Shown: positions 1 through 8,348 of the stretch, piece after piece
Position numbering within the stretch: the stretch's first letter is position 1
Layout: every line of letters starts with the position of its first letter
Assembly (NCBI RefSeq): GCF_001877785.1
Contig: NZ_MINN01000022.1
Coordinates: 22,490 to 86,489 of the forward strand
Length of the DNA: 64,000 nt
Direction: 5' to 3'
Source: Rossellomorea aquimaris
GTDB lineage: Bacteria > Bacillota > Bacilli > Bacillales > Bacillaceae_B
Made by a program: the position numbers and the translations under genes
Notes under the pieces: model-generated
The model's input: the letters and a program-made list of their open reading frames with translations, nothing else
Told to the model about the DNA's origin: nothing
The model's database searches: none

Positions 1-466
1 CGACGCCGGGAACCTTTGCCTCATCAGAGTAGTATCTGCCCGACGATGTTACCGGCTCCGTACTGTCATCCTGTAAAATGATTTCGTCTGCAATGACGCG
101 CACCAGCTGACCATATTCATTCGTGAATGCCCAATACTCACGGTCCCCAAATCCAATGTCAACGACGACGTTTGGTTGACGATACCCGGACAAATCACCA
201 CCATCGACTTCAAGGAGATCGAATCCTGGAAAACCTTCATCAGTTGTTTCAGTTGAGGTTTCTTCTGAGACTGCTTCCTCTGTTTCAGGCTCATCCACAG
301 CCTCGGAAGCAGCTTCTTCTGTTTTACCTTTACTATCAGCATTCTCCGTGGCTTCTACTTTCGGATCTGATGCTTCATCTGGTGCAGCTGCCCCTTCTAC
401 GTTGGCACAACCAACGATAATCATACTCGTTAAAAGCAAGAGTAAGCCGTTTAGTTTCTTTTTCAT
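1..466 (-). CDS. Lipoprotein DNA/RNA non-specific endonuclease, N-terminal part (runs off the window)
   Basis: The reading frame starts at ATG 466-464 and is still open at base 1, so the C-terminal part lies outside the window. The N-terminus is a lipoprotein signal with lipobox I-V-G-C near residue 20. A low-complexity Glu/Ala/Ser/Thr linker follows, then a segment with GYRQPNVVVDIGFGDREYWA and GRYYSDEAKVPG. I recognise this as the region just before the catalytic part of Bacillus DNA/RNA non-specific (NUC1-type) endonucleases. The catalytic DRGH-like motif would be off the edge and cannot be checked. Inferred role: a membrane-anchored extracellular nuclease. AGGGGTG lies upstream as the ribosome site. 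Confidence 0.75.
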   Translation of the reverse strand, partial: MKKKLNGLLLLLTSMIIVGCANVEGAAAPDEASDPKVEATENADSKGKTEEAASEAVDEPETEEAVSEETSTETTDEGFPGFDLLEVDGGDLSGYRQPNVVVDIGFGDREYWAFTNEYGQLVRVIADEIILQDDSTEPVTSSGRYYSDEAKVPGV

Positions 467-634
467 TGTGTAGACACCCCTATAATATGTTTCTGAAAGA
501 TTGACATCATTTCTTCATTTTACCGCAAATTGTTAAAATTCCTTTGTATTTTAACTAATCAGAATAATCTAACTTCAAGTAATGTGGCGTACTAATAAGA
601 AACTCATCCCGTTTGATACGGTAAGGATTTTTAG

Positions 635-675
635 GCAAAAAAAAGAACAGACACCCCTTTTTCAGGTGCCGGTTC
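635..675 (-). terminator. Rho-independent terminator for the small minus-strand gene
   Basis: A stem built from GAAC/GTTC and CACC/GGTG encloses a short loop. On the minus strand it is followed by a run of eight or more T (the A-run at 637-644). It begins at the stop codon of the minus-strand ORF at 675. Confidence 0.7.
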
Positions 676-908
676 TAGAATACATATGCGAATGTTTTCT
701 TATATATACGTTGGATGTAGGCTGTGAGCGGAACCTGGTTGAGTTCCTGGCAGCTGTATTTAGCAATGTCGTGGCATCCTGTGTTTTTGTTTGTCATATT
801 GATATATGTAACCATCCCCACGCTTGCGTCGGGGTGCAGGGGCCAAGATTCCACATTGAATACCCATGCTGGACCGCCAGGAGCTACTGTCATTGAGTAG
901 AACTTCAT
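675..908 (-). CDS. Small hypothetical protein
   Basis: This is a 77-residue reading frame from ATG 908. A TTG at 998 would extend it to 107 residues, but that extension overlaps the apparent promoter of the divergent gene at 1060. I do not recognise the family. The sequence is a mixed globular type (FYSMTVAPGGPAWVFN, then a DASVGMVTYINM stretch and two Cys) with no signal peptide or membrane segment. The main support for a real gene is the terminator hairpin that begins exactly at its stop codon. No clear ribosome site precedes ATG 908, so the start is uncertain. Confidence 0.4.
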   Translation of the reverse strand: MKFYSMTVAPGGPAWVFNVESWPLHPDASVGMVTYINMTNKNTGCHDIAKYSCQELNQVPLTAYIQRIYKKTFAYVF

Positions 909-1059
909 ATCACAGGGCTTGGCTTTATAATTTCGTTCTATTAAACTGTAAATAAACCAACCTATTGTAATTAATTTACAATATAATAGTCTAACCAATA
1001 CTTAATGAAGAACATGAACGTAATAAAATCAGCAAAGATGATTGAAAGGAGACAGGTCA

Positions 1060-1476
1060 ATGGCATTTTTCAGCAAGTTATTCGGAAAAAGCAATAGCCC
1101 TAAACAATCCAAAGGGAAAGATCCCAGCTACTATTCTAGTCTTGAACTTTTCATTATTTATGAAGGGGATGCTGATCGTGACAGTCATGAGGACGATCTA
1201 TATACAGAATTAGAAAATGAGTTTTGGGTGTATCGTTCTCTAGGCGAATCGGGTGTGATGTCATCCTATTGGGCCAAAGATTACGGTATTCCTTTACCAG
1301 CTTTACCTGAATACCCACTTATAGGAGTCTTTAAGCTTACCGCATATAAGGGTTTCAAAGAAGGGTATAAACATCCTCTTTTTATTTCATCTAATAAAGA
1401 AGAGGTGAAGAAATTTTTTGAAGAATATGAGAGAACACACCAAAGGGAAGAGATGGAGGATAAGAATCGGAGCTAA
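1060..1476 (+). CDS. Hypothetical protein, 138 aa
   Basis: The start is placed at ATG 1060, behind GAAAGGAGA at good spacing, rather than at the upstream ATG 1042, which overlaps that ribosome site. The product begins MAFFSKLFGKS, a Lys/Ser-rich stretch typical of short Firmicutes proteins, followed by an acidic globular region (YEGDADRDSHEDDLYTELE). The C-terminus is highly charged. There is no signal peptide or membrane helix, so it is probably cytosolic. I do not recognise the family. It stands alone: the neighbours on both sides are separately transcribed. Confidence 0.7.
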   Translation: MAFFSKLFGKSNSPKQSKGKDPSYYSSLELFIIYEGDADRDSHEDDLYTELENEFWVYRSLGESGVMSSYWAKDYGIPLPALPEYPLIGVFKLTAYKGFKEGYKHPLFISSNKEEVKKFFEEYERTHQREEMEDKNRS

Positions 1477-1785
1477 ATCCGGATAAGTAATATGATCACT
1501 GACCTCCAGTCGACTGGCGTATTAACACGGAGGGGGGCGACCCTGAAATCGGACTGTTTTTAAGGGTTTTCGTTTTAAGATAAGTAATTGCATAAAGCAT
1601 TAAAAATAGCAGGCTACTTCGCATATGAATTAGACCTGCTTTGTTTATTGTTATACTAATATCTTAATTCAAATCTCAACCTCATTACGTCGAGCCTCTT
1701 GTAAAGAACTGTGTGTTACAATTGTTGAAAATTGAGATTACAAAAACTGGCCAGGTTAGTTGAATAAGTGATGGGGGAGATTGAA
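1477..1785. other. Intergenic, 309 bp
   Basis: No coding potential was seen. A weak hairpin (AGCAGG at 1608 pairing with CCTGCT at 1635, then TTTGTTT) may end the upstream transcript. The rest is AT-rich leader for the SMI1/KNR4 gene. Confidence 0.5.
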
Positions 1786-2325
1786 ATGCTGCTTAACAAG
1801 ACTTTGCATGCGCTGAAGAAGCGACTTGATGAAAGTGGGAATATGGAGATATTGGCTGAGCAAGGGAATATCCACACGGTTCATTGTTCATTTAATCCTC
1901 CTGTCGAAAGTGGAAAGCTGCAAACGTTTCAAGAAGAATCGAAGTTGATGCTACCGGAAGACGTCCGGGAATTTCTATCTCAACATAATGGAGCCAGGTT
2001 ATATGAAATGATCCTCGGTTCGAACAATATTGGTGGCGGATTACTAGTATACTCTTTAGAAGAAATAAAAAAAACACGTGCTATCCTTCAGTCATTGTCA
2101 GAATTTATTCCAATTGGGTATGTGTTTGAGAATCATCTTTTGATAGGCCGAACTGCTGTTGACCAAGATTGTCCTAACTATCTGTATATAGCCGGAACCA
2201 TTCTAAAACCGGAACCTTTGCATTTGAATCTGGAACTGTTTTTAGATCGGTTTGTAGTGTCTCAAGGGTCAAACTTTTGGGATTGGCCGAACTACACGGC
2301 TAAGAATTATTACAATCATTCCTGA
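1786..2325 (+). CDS. SMI1/KNR4 (SUKH) family protein
   Basis: The 179-residue product has the SMI1/KNR4 layout: a helix, then LPEDVREFLSQHNGARLYE near residues 55-75, and later a GGGLLVYSLEEI strand. The SUKH superfamily is known mostly for immunity proteins against secreted or contact-delivered toxins, and as a general interaction fold. No toxin gene is adjacent, so an immunity role is only a possibility (orphan immunity). The start is ATG 1786, because GGGGGAG sits six bases upstream. An in-frame ATG at 1771 lies at that ribosome site and is rejected. It is a single-gene unit. Confidence 0.8.
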   Translation: MLLNKTLHALKKRLDESGNMEILAEQGNIHTVHCSFNPPVESGKLQTFQEESKLMLPEDVREFLSQHNGARLYEMILGSNNIGGGLLVYSLEEIKKTRAILQSLSEFIPIGYVFENHLLIGRTAVDQDCPNYLYIAGTILKPEPLHLNLELFLDRFVVSQGSNFWDWPNYTAKNYYNHS

Positions 2326-2456
2326 GACATTGAGTTTTAATACCAGATTCTATGAAACACAAAAAAATTGGATATGTTGTCAAAGGCAAAAGAAAACTTT
2401 TAACAATGTATCTGTATACATGACATTCCCGAAATGGAAGAGGAGAGAGCTGGATT

Positions 2457-3416
2457 ATGGAAATGGAAAAGGGAAGGGCTGAATCTAACCGGAAAAAGGT
2501 ATATCAGAGATATTTGCTTCCTCTTACAATTACTTCATCCATGTTAGTATCAGGTTTAATAGGATATACAGCCAGTAGAATAGCTGTTAAAAATAATGTG
2601 GGTAACACAACTGATATAAGTAATTTAGATAATATGGAGAACCAGATAAATGAAGCTAGAGATCATTCTTTAAAAGTAATAGAAAAAGAGTTACCGAAAA
2701 TAATCAGCGATCTCGAAAAATACAATAAGGATATCAATTTATTGGTTAAAAATGTCAAGTGGCTAAATGACAATCTGGCTCCAATAAGGGAAGCAACAAA
2801 CAAATTTGACACTGCCATCACCGTAGCTAAAGGAGTCAACACTGTTGTTAAATTTCCCGTTGTAGGTGACATAACTACTAAATTAGCTTCGGCACAGATC
2901 CAACTTGATGAAATTGATCGAATATTAATTCGCTTGGAAAATTTAACTGTTATCCAACAAGAAATGAGTGATTCTCATCATAAGATAAATGTATTATATG
3001 AAAAATATCAAAAAGATAAAAGCATGGAGACGTTAATGCAAATTGAACAAGAGGTAAACTCAAACTTGATTTATCAGATTGAAGACTTAAAGAATACTAC
3101 TATAGAGGCTCATAAAGTTCTAGAACTGTCTTCTAGTGTTTTAATTACAGTAAATAAAACTAAATCCCTTCTTCATTCAATGCAGGAAATGGGCGAAAAT
3201 ACGCTGGATGTCATTCAGTTTTGGAAGGAAACGGAAGACAGTTCTGGAATTGGGGCAAATGAAAGTTTAGAGAAGGATTTAAACGCTTCTATAGAAAAGA
3301 TTCAAAAACTGCCAAATGAGTTATCTCAACGATCCAAGAGTACAATAACGTCAATAGAGAATGTGCAAAAAGAACTGCAGACTGTAAAAATAGCAGAAAT
3401 GGTCAGTGGTGAGTGA
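2457..3416 (+). CDS. Single-pass membrane protein with long coiled coil, unknown function
   Basis: The product is 319 residues. A basic N-terminus is followed by one hydrophobic segment at about residues 21-45 (LLPLTITSSMLVSGLIGYTA), then about 270 residues of Glu/Lys/Asn/Ile-rich, mostly helical sequence with heptad-like spacing. This suggests a membrane-anchored coiled-coil rod. The side of the membrane it faces is unclear. No catalytic motif or known domain is recognised. GAGGAGAG lies about ten bases before ATG 2457, and ATG 2463 is an equally plausible start. The gene is AT-rich compared with the metabolic locus further on. Confidence 0.7.
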   Translation: MEMEKGRAESNRKKVYQRYLLPLTITSSMLVSGLIGYTASRIAVKNNVGNTTDISNLDNMENQINEARDHSLKVIEKELPKIISDLEKYNKDINLLVKNVKWLNDNLAPIREATNKFDTAITVAKGVNTVVKFPVVGDITTKLASAQIQLDEIDRILIRLENLTVIQQEMSDSHHKINVLYEKYQKDKSMETLMQIEQEVNSNLIYQIEDLKNTTIEAHKVLELSSSVLITVNKTKSLLHSMQEMGENTLDVIQFWKETEDSSGIGANESLEKDLNASIEKIQKLPNELSQRSKSTITSIENVQKELQTVKIAEMVSGE

Positions 3417-3519
3417 AGCGGGGATAATCTCTTATTTTAGTAGCTAACTTATGGTGAACCCTATTTTAACTAAATAATAATAATATACGGTTTTTTCATC
3501 AAAAGGAGATTCCTCTCAC

Positions 3520-3565
3520 AAAAAAGTGTCATACCCCTCTAAAACAGAAAATATGACACTTTTTT
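3520..3565. terminator. Bidirectional terminator (GTGTCATA type)
   Basis: AAAAAAGTGTCATA pairs with TATGACACTTTTTT across an 18-base loop. A-runs and T-runs on both sides suit termination in both directions, between the converging genes at 2457 (+) and 3633 (-). A related, more perfect copy lies at 8177-8224. Confidence 0.8.
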
Positions 3566-3632
3566 ATATTATCTTTAAATTACCCCTCTAGATCATTGGG
3601 GCCATCCCCCCAATATGCTAGAAATAAAAATC

Positions 3633-3833
3633 CTATTCTTCACTATCATCCCTTTTAATTACTAAAAAAACACCAGTCAAGAAAACGATGATAATAAATG
3701 CATAGATGTACCACCCCATGAAATTAAATGTTCCACCGGAAGTATATCTTGAGGCCTCTTCAATTGCTTTTACAACGCAAAAGGTAAGAACGGAAAGACA
3801 GGATATTAGTACCCCGATGCTTTTTAACTCCAT
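3633..3833 (-). CDS. Small two-helix membrane protein
   Basis: The 66-residue product has two hydrophobic segments, at about residues 7-25 (IGVLISCLSVLTFCVVKAI) and 41-60 (WYIYAFIIIVFLTGVFLVI), and a short charged C-terminus. A strong AAAGGAGGAG ribosome site lies six bases before ATG 3833. The family is not recognised. It is 60 bp downstream of the membrane protein at 3894-4508 on the same strand, so co-transcription is likely. Confidence 0.75.
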   Translation of the reverse strand: MELKSIGVLISCLSVLTFCVVKAIEEASRYTSGGTFNFMGWYIYAFIIIVFLTGVFLVIKRDDSEE

Positions 3834-3893
3834 CAAACTCCTCCTTTCTTATCTGAAACATGTTCTATTTATCTTATTCTTACTACTTTCTGT

Positions 3894-4508
3894 TTACTCC
3901 AAGCTCCCCGCATAATCATCCTTCACCCAATACGTAAGCGAGCCGTCCTGATTGATCTCATATCGTAGATCCGCTTTCTGCAGACCGTCAATCATCAGTG
4001 GCTGCAGCTGACTCAACTTCAAATTGCTTTCTTCTATGTAGGTCGACAGGATTTCATGATGATACGTATTCGTCTTAGTTGAGGAAACGAGATAGTCGAC
4101 GGCTGCCTGCTTGATCACGTATAGTTCCATTGTTTTGGTGTGGAGCTCTTTAAAGTCCCTTGGCGGATTTAGGTCCATGAGTTTTAAGTAGTTTTGTTTA
4201 AGCATGATGTCTGTCTCATTGACTTGCATCTTGAGGGAACTCAGGTCTCCGTTTGCTTCGTTTACTTTTGTCATCAGCTGCTTGAAGCTTTGGTCGCTTG
4301 AGCTGAAATATTGTTCACGCTCCTGCAGGTAGCTTCTGATCTTCTGGTCGTGGTTGATGGTCAGTTCGTTGTAGAGTTTCATGGGCAGGCCGCTGGCGAA
4401 GAGGGCGATTAGGACGAGACCTATTGCGCCCCAGGACCACTTTGGAGGCTTCTTATTTCTTGGTTGATACCGGTCATCATTCCAATAATCTCTTTCAGCG
4501 ATAGGCAT
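3894..4508 (-). CDS. Single-pass membrane protein, unknown function
   Basis: The 204-residue product begins with a charged cytoplasmic-type tail rich in Asp, Arg, Asn and Pro, then one transmembrane helix at about residues 27-45 (WGAIGLVLIALFASGLPM). A mainly helical extracytoplasmic region of about 150 residues follows and ends in a short strand-rich patch (LRYEINQDGSLTYWVKDDYA). The topology is that of a bitopic protein with a helical-bundle ectodomain. I do not recognise a named domain. It probably forms a two-gene unit with the small membrane protein downstream on the same strand. Confidence 0.75.
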   Translation of the reverse strand: MPIAERDYWNDDRYQPRNKKPPKWSWGAIGLVLIALFASGLPMKLYNELTINHDQKIRSYLQEREQYFSSSDQSFKQLMTKVNEANGDLSSLKMQVNETDIMLKQNYLKLMDLNPPRDFKELHTKTMELYVIKQAAVDYLVSSTKTNTYHHEILSTYIEESNLKLSQLQPLMIDGLQKADLRYEINQDGSLTYWVKDDYAGSLE

Positions 4509-4664
4509 TCTTAATTCCTCGATTCATTCTTTTCTAGTAAAATACTCCATTAATTTTAACATAATATTACATTTTGTATTACTTAATTCTCCTAAGCTGC
4601 GGTTGTTCTCTCTATTAATAAGAAGTAGTATGTAATTAGAAGAAATTAGTAAAAGAGGGATAGA

Positions 4665-5561
4665 ATGACTACGACTAATAAAGTGAAATATGTTTCGACC
4701 ACTGCACTTTCAAAAGAATTAAAAATGAATGTAAAGGAAACGTTTAACATTTTCCTTGCTAATGGATTGATTAATAGAGTGGATAATCAATGGGTGTTAA
4801 CCGAAAAAGGTAAGCAATCAGGTGGGACAATTAAGAGGCATCCCAAAGTTGGAGAATATATTGCATGGGATGAAACGATAAAAGATCATAGCATGTTCAA
4901 AACTGATCGTAAGGATGAACTTCTGAATATAACTGCTTTGAGTAAACACTTTGGGGTTTCAAAGCTTAAAATGAATCCAATCCTGTCTGAGCTTGGTTTT
5001 ATTCAAAAGGGACTCAAAGGGTGGACAGTAACAAAGCTTGGTCAAAGCTTAGGCGGGAAACAATTAGAATATGATAAAACAGGTGTGCCCTATGTAAACT
5101 GGCCAGAAATCATATTGCAGAATAAGAGACTGGTAGAAACGATGAAAGAGCTGCAGGGGAATGATACAGAAGAAGAGACAAAGGCTGCCAATCATAACCC
5201 TTTAGAGTTTAGAGAAAAGTTCGAAGCCAAACACAGAGCGGCTGATGGTCATTATGTGAGATCAAGAGCAGAGATGTTAATCGATAATTGGTTGTACATG
5301 TCTGAAATTGTCCATGCATATGAAAGAAAATTACCGGTTGAGGAAGACGTATACACTGATTTCTATCTGCCGATTGGTAAAGTGTATATAGAATATTGGG
5401 GATTGGAAAACGATCCTAAATATGCTGCAAGGAAACAAGAGAAGTTAAGGATTTATAAAAAGTATGGCTTTAATCTAATTGAGCTTCATGATGCGGATAT
5501 TCAGAATTTGGATGATATTTTGCCTAAGAAATTATTGATGTTTGGGATTAAGGCTTATTAA
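4665..5561 (+). CDS. Nuclease of the PD-(D/E)XK/Vsr-like class with two N-terminal winged-helix-like repeats
   Basis: Residues about 8-52 and 88-132 are diverged copies of one motif (T-ALSK-----V------L---G-I, then W-vT--G---GG). This resembles the KilAC/antirepressor type of winged helix. Residues about 195-298 carry a nuclease-like pattern: RAEMLIDNWL, then YTDFYLPIGKVYIEYWG, then a charged helix and a strand (FNLIELHD). The spacing of E, D and E-Y-W-G matches Vsr-like PD-(D/E)XK enzymes. Similar proteins are often mis-named glycerol kinase in databases. The gene is 28 bp upstream of another unknown gene on the same strand. Inferred role: a DNA-targeting nuclease, possibly in defence. The substrate is unknown. 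Confidence 0.65.
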   Translation: MTTTNKVKYVSTTALSKELKMNVKETFNIFLANGLINRVDNQWVLTEKGKQSGGTIKRHPKVGEYIAWDETIKDHSMFKTDRKDELLNITALSKHFGVSKLKMNPILSELGFIQKGLKGWTVTKLGQSLGGKQLEYDKTGVPYVNWPEIILQNKRLVETMKELQGNDTEEETKAANHNPLEFREKFEAKHRAADGHYVRSRAEMLIDNWLYMSEIVHAYERKLPVEEDVYTDFYLPIGKVYIEYWGLENDPKYAARKQEKLRIYKKYGFNLIELHDADIQNLDDILPKKLLMFGIKAY

Positions 5562-5589
5562 AAGTACATGAGCAATTGGGGGAGAAACA

Positions 5590-6615
5590 TTGAACAATTT
5601 TGATTGGGAATGCAGCGGATATCGTCTTTTTTCTACTGCGAATATACAAACTAAAGTAAATGCCGATAAATTATTTGTGAGTTTATTGAAGAAGATCGAG
5701 GACAATCGGTTAGATATAAACAAATCGTTTACTGTAAAAGAAATTACGGAACTCATCCCTAGAGGGACTGCGGATGTAGAAAATTATGCAACGTATGGAT
5801 TCTCTATTATGAGTATGTTCAGTGCCCAGAAACAAAGGAATTACTTTATCTTTAAGAACCAAGAAATAGTGGGTGAGTTCACTAGGATTTGTAACAACAA
5901 CCGTAATAGAGATAATTACTATTGGAAGAAGCATTATCTAAATAAAGTAGTTAGAATCAATCCTAAGTATATTGTTCAGAACAGGATATATCCTAAGAAT
6001 TCTTTCAATCTCATGCAATTCTTTGAAGGATACGTAAGAAATTACAGAAGGCTAAATTTGTCTGTTAATCATAATCGTTCGATGTTTACAAAAAGAGAAA
6101 TCGACTATTTTGCCAGTTTGGGAGAGATGCTTGGTTTCGAGGTTTTTATTGAGGATAGGAAAATGGATAAGGCGAAGGGGCGGTCCCGCCCAATGGACCT
6201 GGCCTGGTGGAAGTGGGATAAACGAATCAGTGAAAAAGAGTATGTATCTTTAGATTTACATCTGGAGAGGGAGAGTGTGTGGTGGAAGGACGTTGAGACA
6301 GTAGAGAAGTTGTTTTCCGAAACAGAAGAAGGCTGTGTCCCCACTCATGTGATTGGTATTCAATACATAGAATCAGAGAAAAGAATTGATTATTTAAACA
6401 ATCTGGTTTTAGAGAAAAATCGTCAGCAGCAGTCAAGTGCATTAATGGTCTACCGGTATGATGATGTAGAAACGGAGATGCAAAAAGTGAGTGCGTTTTG
6501 GATTAACCCGGATGGAAAACAAGATGAGCGTCATGCGTTTTGTAAGGTGGATGAGTCGGGGTATTGGTTAATGCTTTTTGAAGAAGAAGTTGACTTTTCG
6601 ATAACTGGGAAGTGA
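5590..6615 (+). CDS. Hypothetical protein, possible second nuclease-fold partner
   Basis: The 341-residue product starts at TTG 5590, five bases after GGGGGAG. It follows the Vsr-like nuclease gene by 28 bp and is probably co-transcribed with it. The middle of the protein has FEVFIEDR, then RPMDLAWWKW, then VSLDLHLERESVWWKD. The order of an acidic residue, a D after a short strand and an acidic strand end resembles a PD-(D/E)XK core. A canonical E-x-K is not visible, so this is a guess. The N-terminal 150 residues are rich in Asn, Tyr and Arg and were not assigned. The C-terminus (SALMVYRYDDVE, FWINPDGKQDE) is beta-rich. Confidence 0.6.
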   Translation: MNNFDWECSGYRLFSTANIQTKVNADKLFVSLLKKIEDNRLDINKSFTVKEITELIPRGTADVENYATYGFSIMSMFSAQKQRNYFIFKNQEIVGEFTRICNNNRNRDNYYWKKHYLNKVVRINPKYIVQNRIYPKNSFNLMQFFEGYVRNYRRLNLSVNHNRSMFTKREIDYFASLGEMLGFEVFIEDRKMDKAKGRSRPMDLAWWKWDKRISEKEYVSLDLHLERESVWWKDVETVEKLFSETEEGCVPTHVIGIQYIESEKRIDYLNNLVLEKNRQQQSSALMVYRYDDVETEMQKVSAFWINPDGKQDERHAFCKVDESGYWLMLFEEEVDFSITGK

Positions 6616-6700
6616 CTATAATTTTATAAGGGAAATTATCGTTAGCTTTTCTAATTAAGGTTGTAAATGGGATCATAAGCAAATGAGGTCTACAAAAAGA

Positions 6701-6743
6701 ATCACCTAAAACGTAGATTTTCCAGTGTTTTAGGTGGTTTTTA
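6701..6743. terminator. Rho-independent terminator
   Basis: CACCTAAAAC at 6703 pairs with GTTTTAGGTG ending at 6736, followed by T-rich sequence. It lies between the convergent genes ending at 6615 (+) and 6756 (-) and could serve both. Confidence 0.8.
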
Positions 6744-6755
6744 AATCTATGTTTG

Positions 6756-6920
6756 TCATTGTTTTTTCCATTTCCGTCCTTTTTCTTGTGTTGGTGGAAG
6801 CCTATCTCCCGGTCCAATTTTTACTACCCGTGGTTTACTAACTTCACCACCTCTAGGACCTACTTCTTTGTATTTTCCAGGGGGTTGATTATCCATTCCA
6901 GGCTTTTTATTACCGGTCAT
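6756..6920 (-). CDS. YjzC-like small protein
   Basis: This short gene of 54 codons runs from ATG 6920 to TGA 6756, with an excellent AAAGGAGGTGG ribosome site and a TATAAT-like box just upstream. The product is basic and rich in Gly and Pro. It follows the YjzC pattern as I know it from Bacillus: a Pro-Gly-containing start, PPGKYKEVGPRGGEV, then V-K-I-G-P-G-D-R-L-P-P-T and a C-terminal RKWKK. YjzC-family proteins have no established function. The assignment rests on pattern recall, not a search. Confidence 0.75.
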   Translation of the reverse strand: MTGNKKPGMDNQPPGKYKEVGPRGGEVSKPRVVKIGPGDRLPPTQEKGRKWKKQ

Positions 6921-7051
6921 TTTTACCACCTCCTTTATAATAATTATACCATTTTTTGCTATAATTAAAGTTGTAAGTAAGTTTAATTAGAAATCTAGAA
7001 AATAAATAGGGAGAACTTTCATATCTAAAGATTTATATGGGGGTAGATAAA

Positions 7052-8077
7052 TTGGTAACTACCAAAGTACTAAAAGAGGTTTGGATAGAAGAGAGTGATT
7101 TGTTTTTTCAAGATTTTTCTCCAATAGGAAAGTATTCATTTTTATTTGAAAGATTTATTTTTAGAGGAGAACGAACTGAAAAATTCAATAAACTGTTGCC
7201 TACATCTTTGAGAGAAGATAAAGGTAGTGTTGAAAAATTATATGGTTTTGCTCAATTAAGTGGAATGGATATTACACATCCTCAATATAATTTCGAGTCT
7301 TTTTATCAGTCAGCAGAATTAAATATTCTTATGAATTTCTATAGAGCAGCTAATTATAAAGGTTTAAATTTACCTGATGTCTCATTTTTTAGAAATCATA
7401 GTTTAGAAATGTTTCCTTCAATTGATATGTTAAGAATTGAAATAGGTGATAAGTGGCTACCAAATCAATTTTTAGAGATAGCGGCATTAGCACAGCATTA
7501 TGGATTACCTACAAGATTGCTTGACTGGAGTAAGGACTTATATACATCTCTATATTTTGCGAGTGCTGGTGCATTACATTCGGAGGACGATTCTAAATAT
7601 TTGGTTTTATATGCATTAGATTATTTCACTATTGAATTTTTTAAAAATACTACTGCTAGAATTCCTTTACGTTTAATAACTCCTGAACTTTATAAAAACC
7701 CAAATTTGAATTACCAAAAAGGCATATTGAGTGCTTGGGAATACAAAACTTGCTATATTCAAGATTTAATGAAACAAAATCAAGTTTCAGGAAAAGAGCT
7801 TGATGAACTTTTATTCCCACTCGTAAATAACAAGTCTCTAGATGTTCTTATTCAAGAATACGTTGATGAAAATAATATTTCTTGGGGAGGTGACGGGTTT
7901 GAAGAACAAGAACCTTTAATCTATAAATTTTATATACCGATATCGCTGGCACATAAAATTTATGATTATTTACTTAAGATAGGCTATGGAGCAGATAGGT
8001 TATTTTCAGGATTTGAAGGTATTTCTCAAATGCTTAAAGATAACATGGTTTATTATAAAAAAACCAACCGTACTTAG
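7052..8077 (+). CDS. FRG domain-containing protein
   Basis: The protein contains the features that name the FRG domain: RFIFRGE near residue 35, then AALAQHYGLPTRLLDWSKD around residues 145-165 followed by LYTSLYFAS. FRG proteins are uncharacterised enzymes that often sit near phage-defence or toxin genes. No partner is obvious here. The start is uncertain. ATG 7037 heads the longest frame, but its ATGGGGG is probably the ribosome site for TTG 7052, which is chosen here (341 residues). The gene is strongly AT-rich compared with the following sugar locus, suggesting a separate origin. Confidence 0.75.
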   Translation: MVTTKVLKEVWIEESDLFFQDFSPIGKYSFLFERFIFRGERTEKFNKLLPTSLREDKGSVEKLYGFAQLSGMDITHPQYNFESFYQSAELNILMNFYRAANYKGLNLPDVSFFRNHSLEMFPSIDMLRIEIGDKWLPNQFLEIAALAQHYGLPTRLLDWSKDLYTSLYFASAGALHSEDDSKYLVLYALDYFTIEFFKNTTARIPLRLITPELYKNPNLNYQKGILSAWEYKTCYIQDLMKQNQVSGKELDELLFPLVNNKSLDVLIQEYVDENNISWGGDGFEEQEPLIYKFYIPISLAHKIYDYLLKIGYGADRLFSGFEGISQMLKDNMVYYKKTNRT

Positions 8078-8176
8078 AACTGTCACGGTGACCCGGATCA
8101 TAAATTAATGAAAACGGTCTTCATCAAATAGAGTTTCATCTATTCCTTTTCATTAAAAGAGTGGATAAGTCCCAAC

Positions 8177-8224
8177 AAAAAGTGTCATATCTCTCTGAAA
8201 CAGAGAGATATGACACTTTTTTAT
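8177..8224. terminator. Bidirectional terminator, near-perfect inverted repeat
   Basis: AAAAAGTGTCATATCTCTCTG and its exact complement flank a three-base loop (GAAACAG centre), with A and T runs outside. It is a second member of the GTGTCATA hairpin family, the first being at 3520-3565. It isolates the FRG gene from the sugar locus. Confidence 0.85.
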
Positions 8225-8279
8225 TTTATCTTCAGTCCACCCCTCCCAAAACAATCAAACATAAAACACCAACACAAAA

Positions 8280-8312
8280 ATGTAAGCGGTTTTATAATAA
8301 AGCGCTTTCACG
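8280..8312 (+). promoter_or_regulatory. Promoter -10 box and two overlapping cre-like sites
   Basis: ATGTAAGCGGTTTTA (8280-8294) matches the CcpA cre consensus except at one position. A TATAAT (8293-8298) follows, and then a second palindromic box, TAAAGCGCTTTCA, ending at 8310. The position over and just after the -10 suits carbon catabolite repression by CcpA, or a local LacI-type repressor with a similar operator. A box with the same AAGCGCTTTCA core lies before the gene at 20612. Confidence 0.6.
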
Positions 8313-8348
8313 GAAAATGAAGGTAACGAAAAGGGAGGGGTTAAGGAT

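Noticed and set aside
4665..5561. Reading the 4665 product as a phage antirepressor (KilAC)
   Set aside because: The winged-helix repeats fit, but the C-terminal third has a nuclease-like E / D / E-Y-W-G pattern that an antirepressor would not have.
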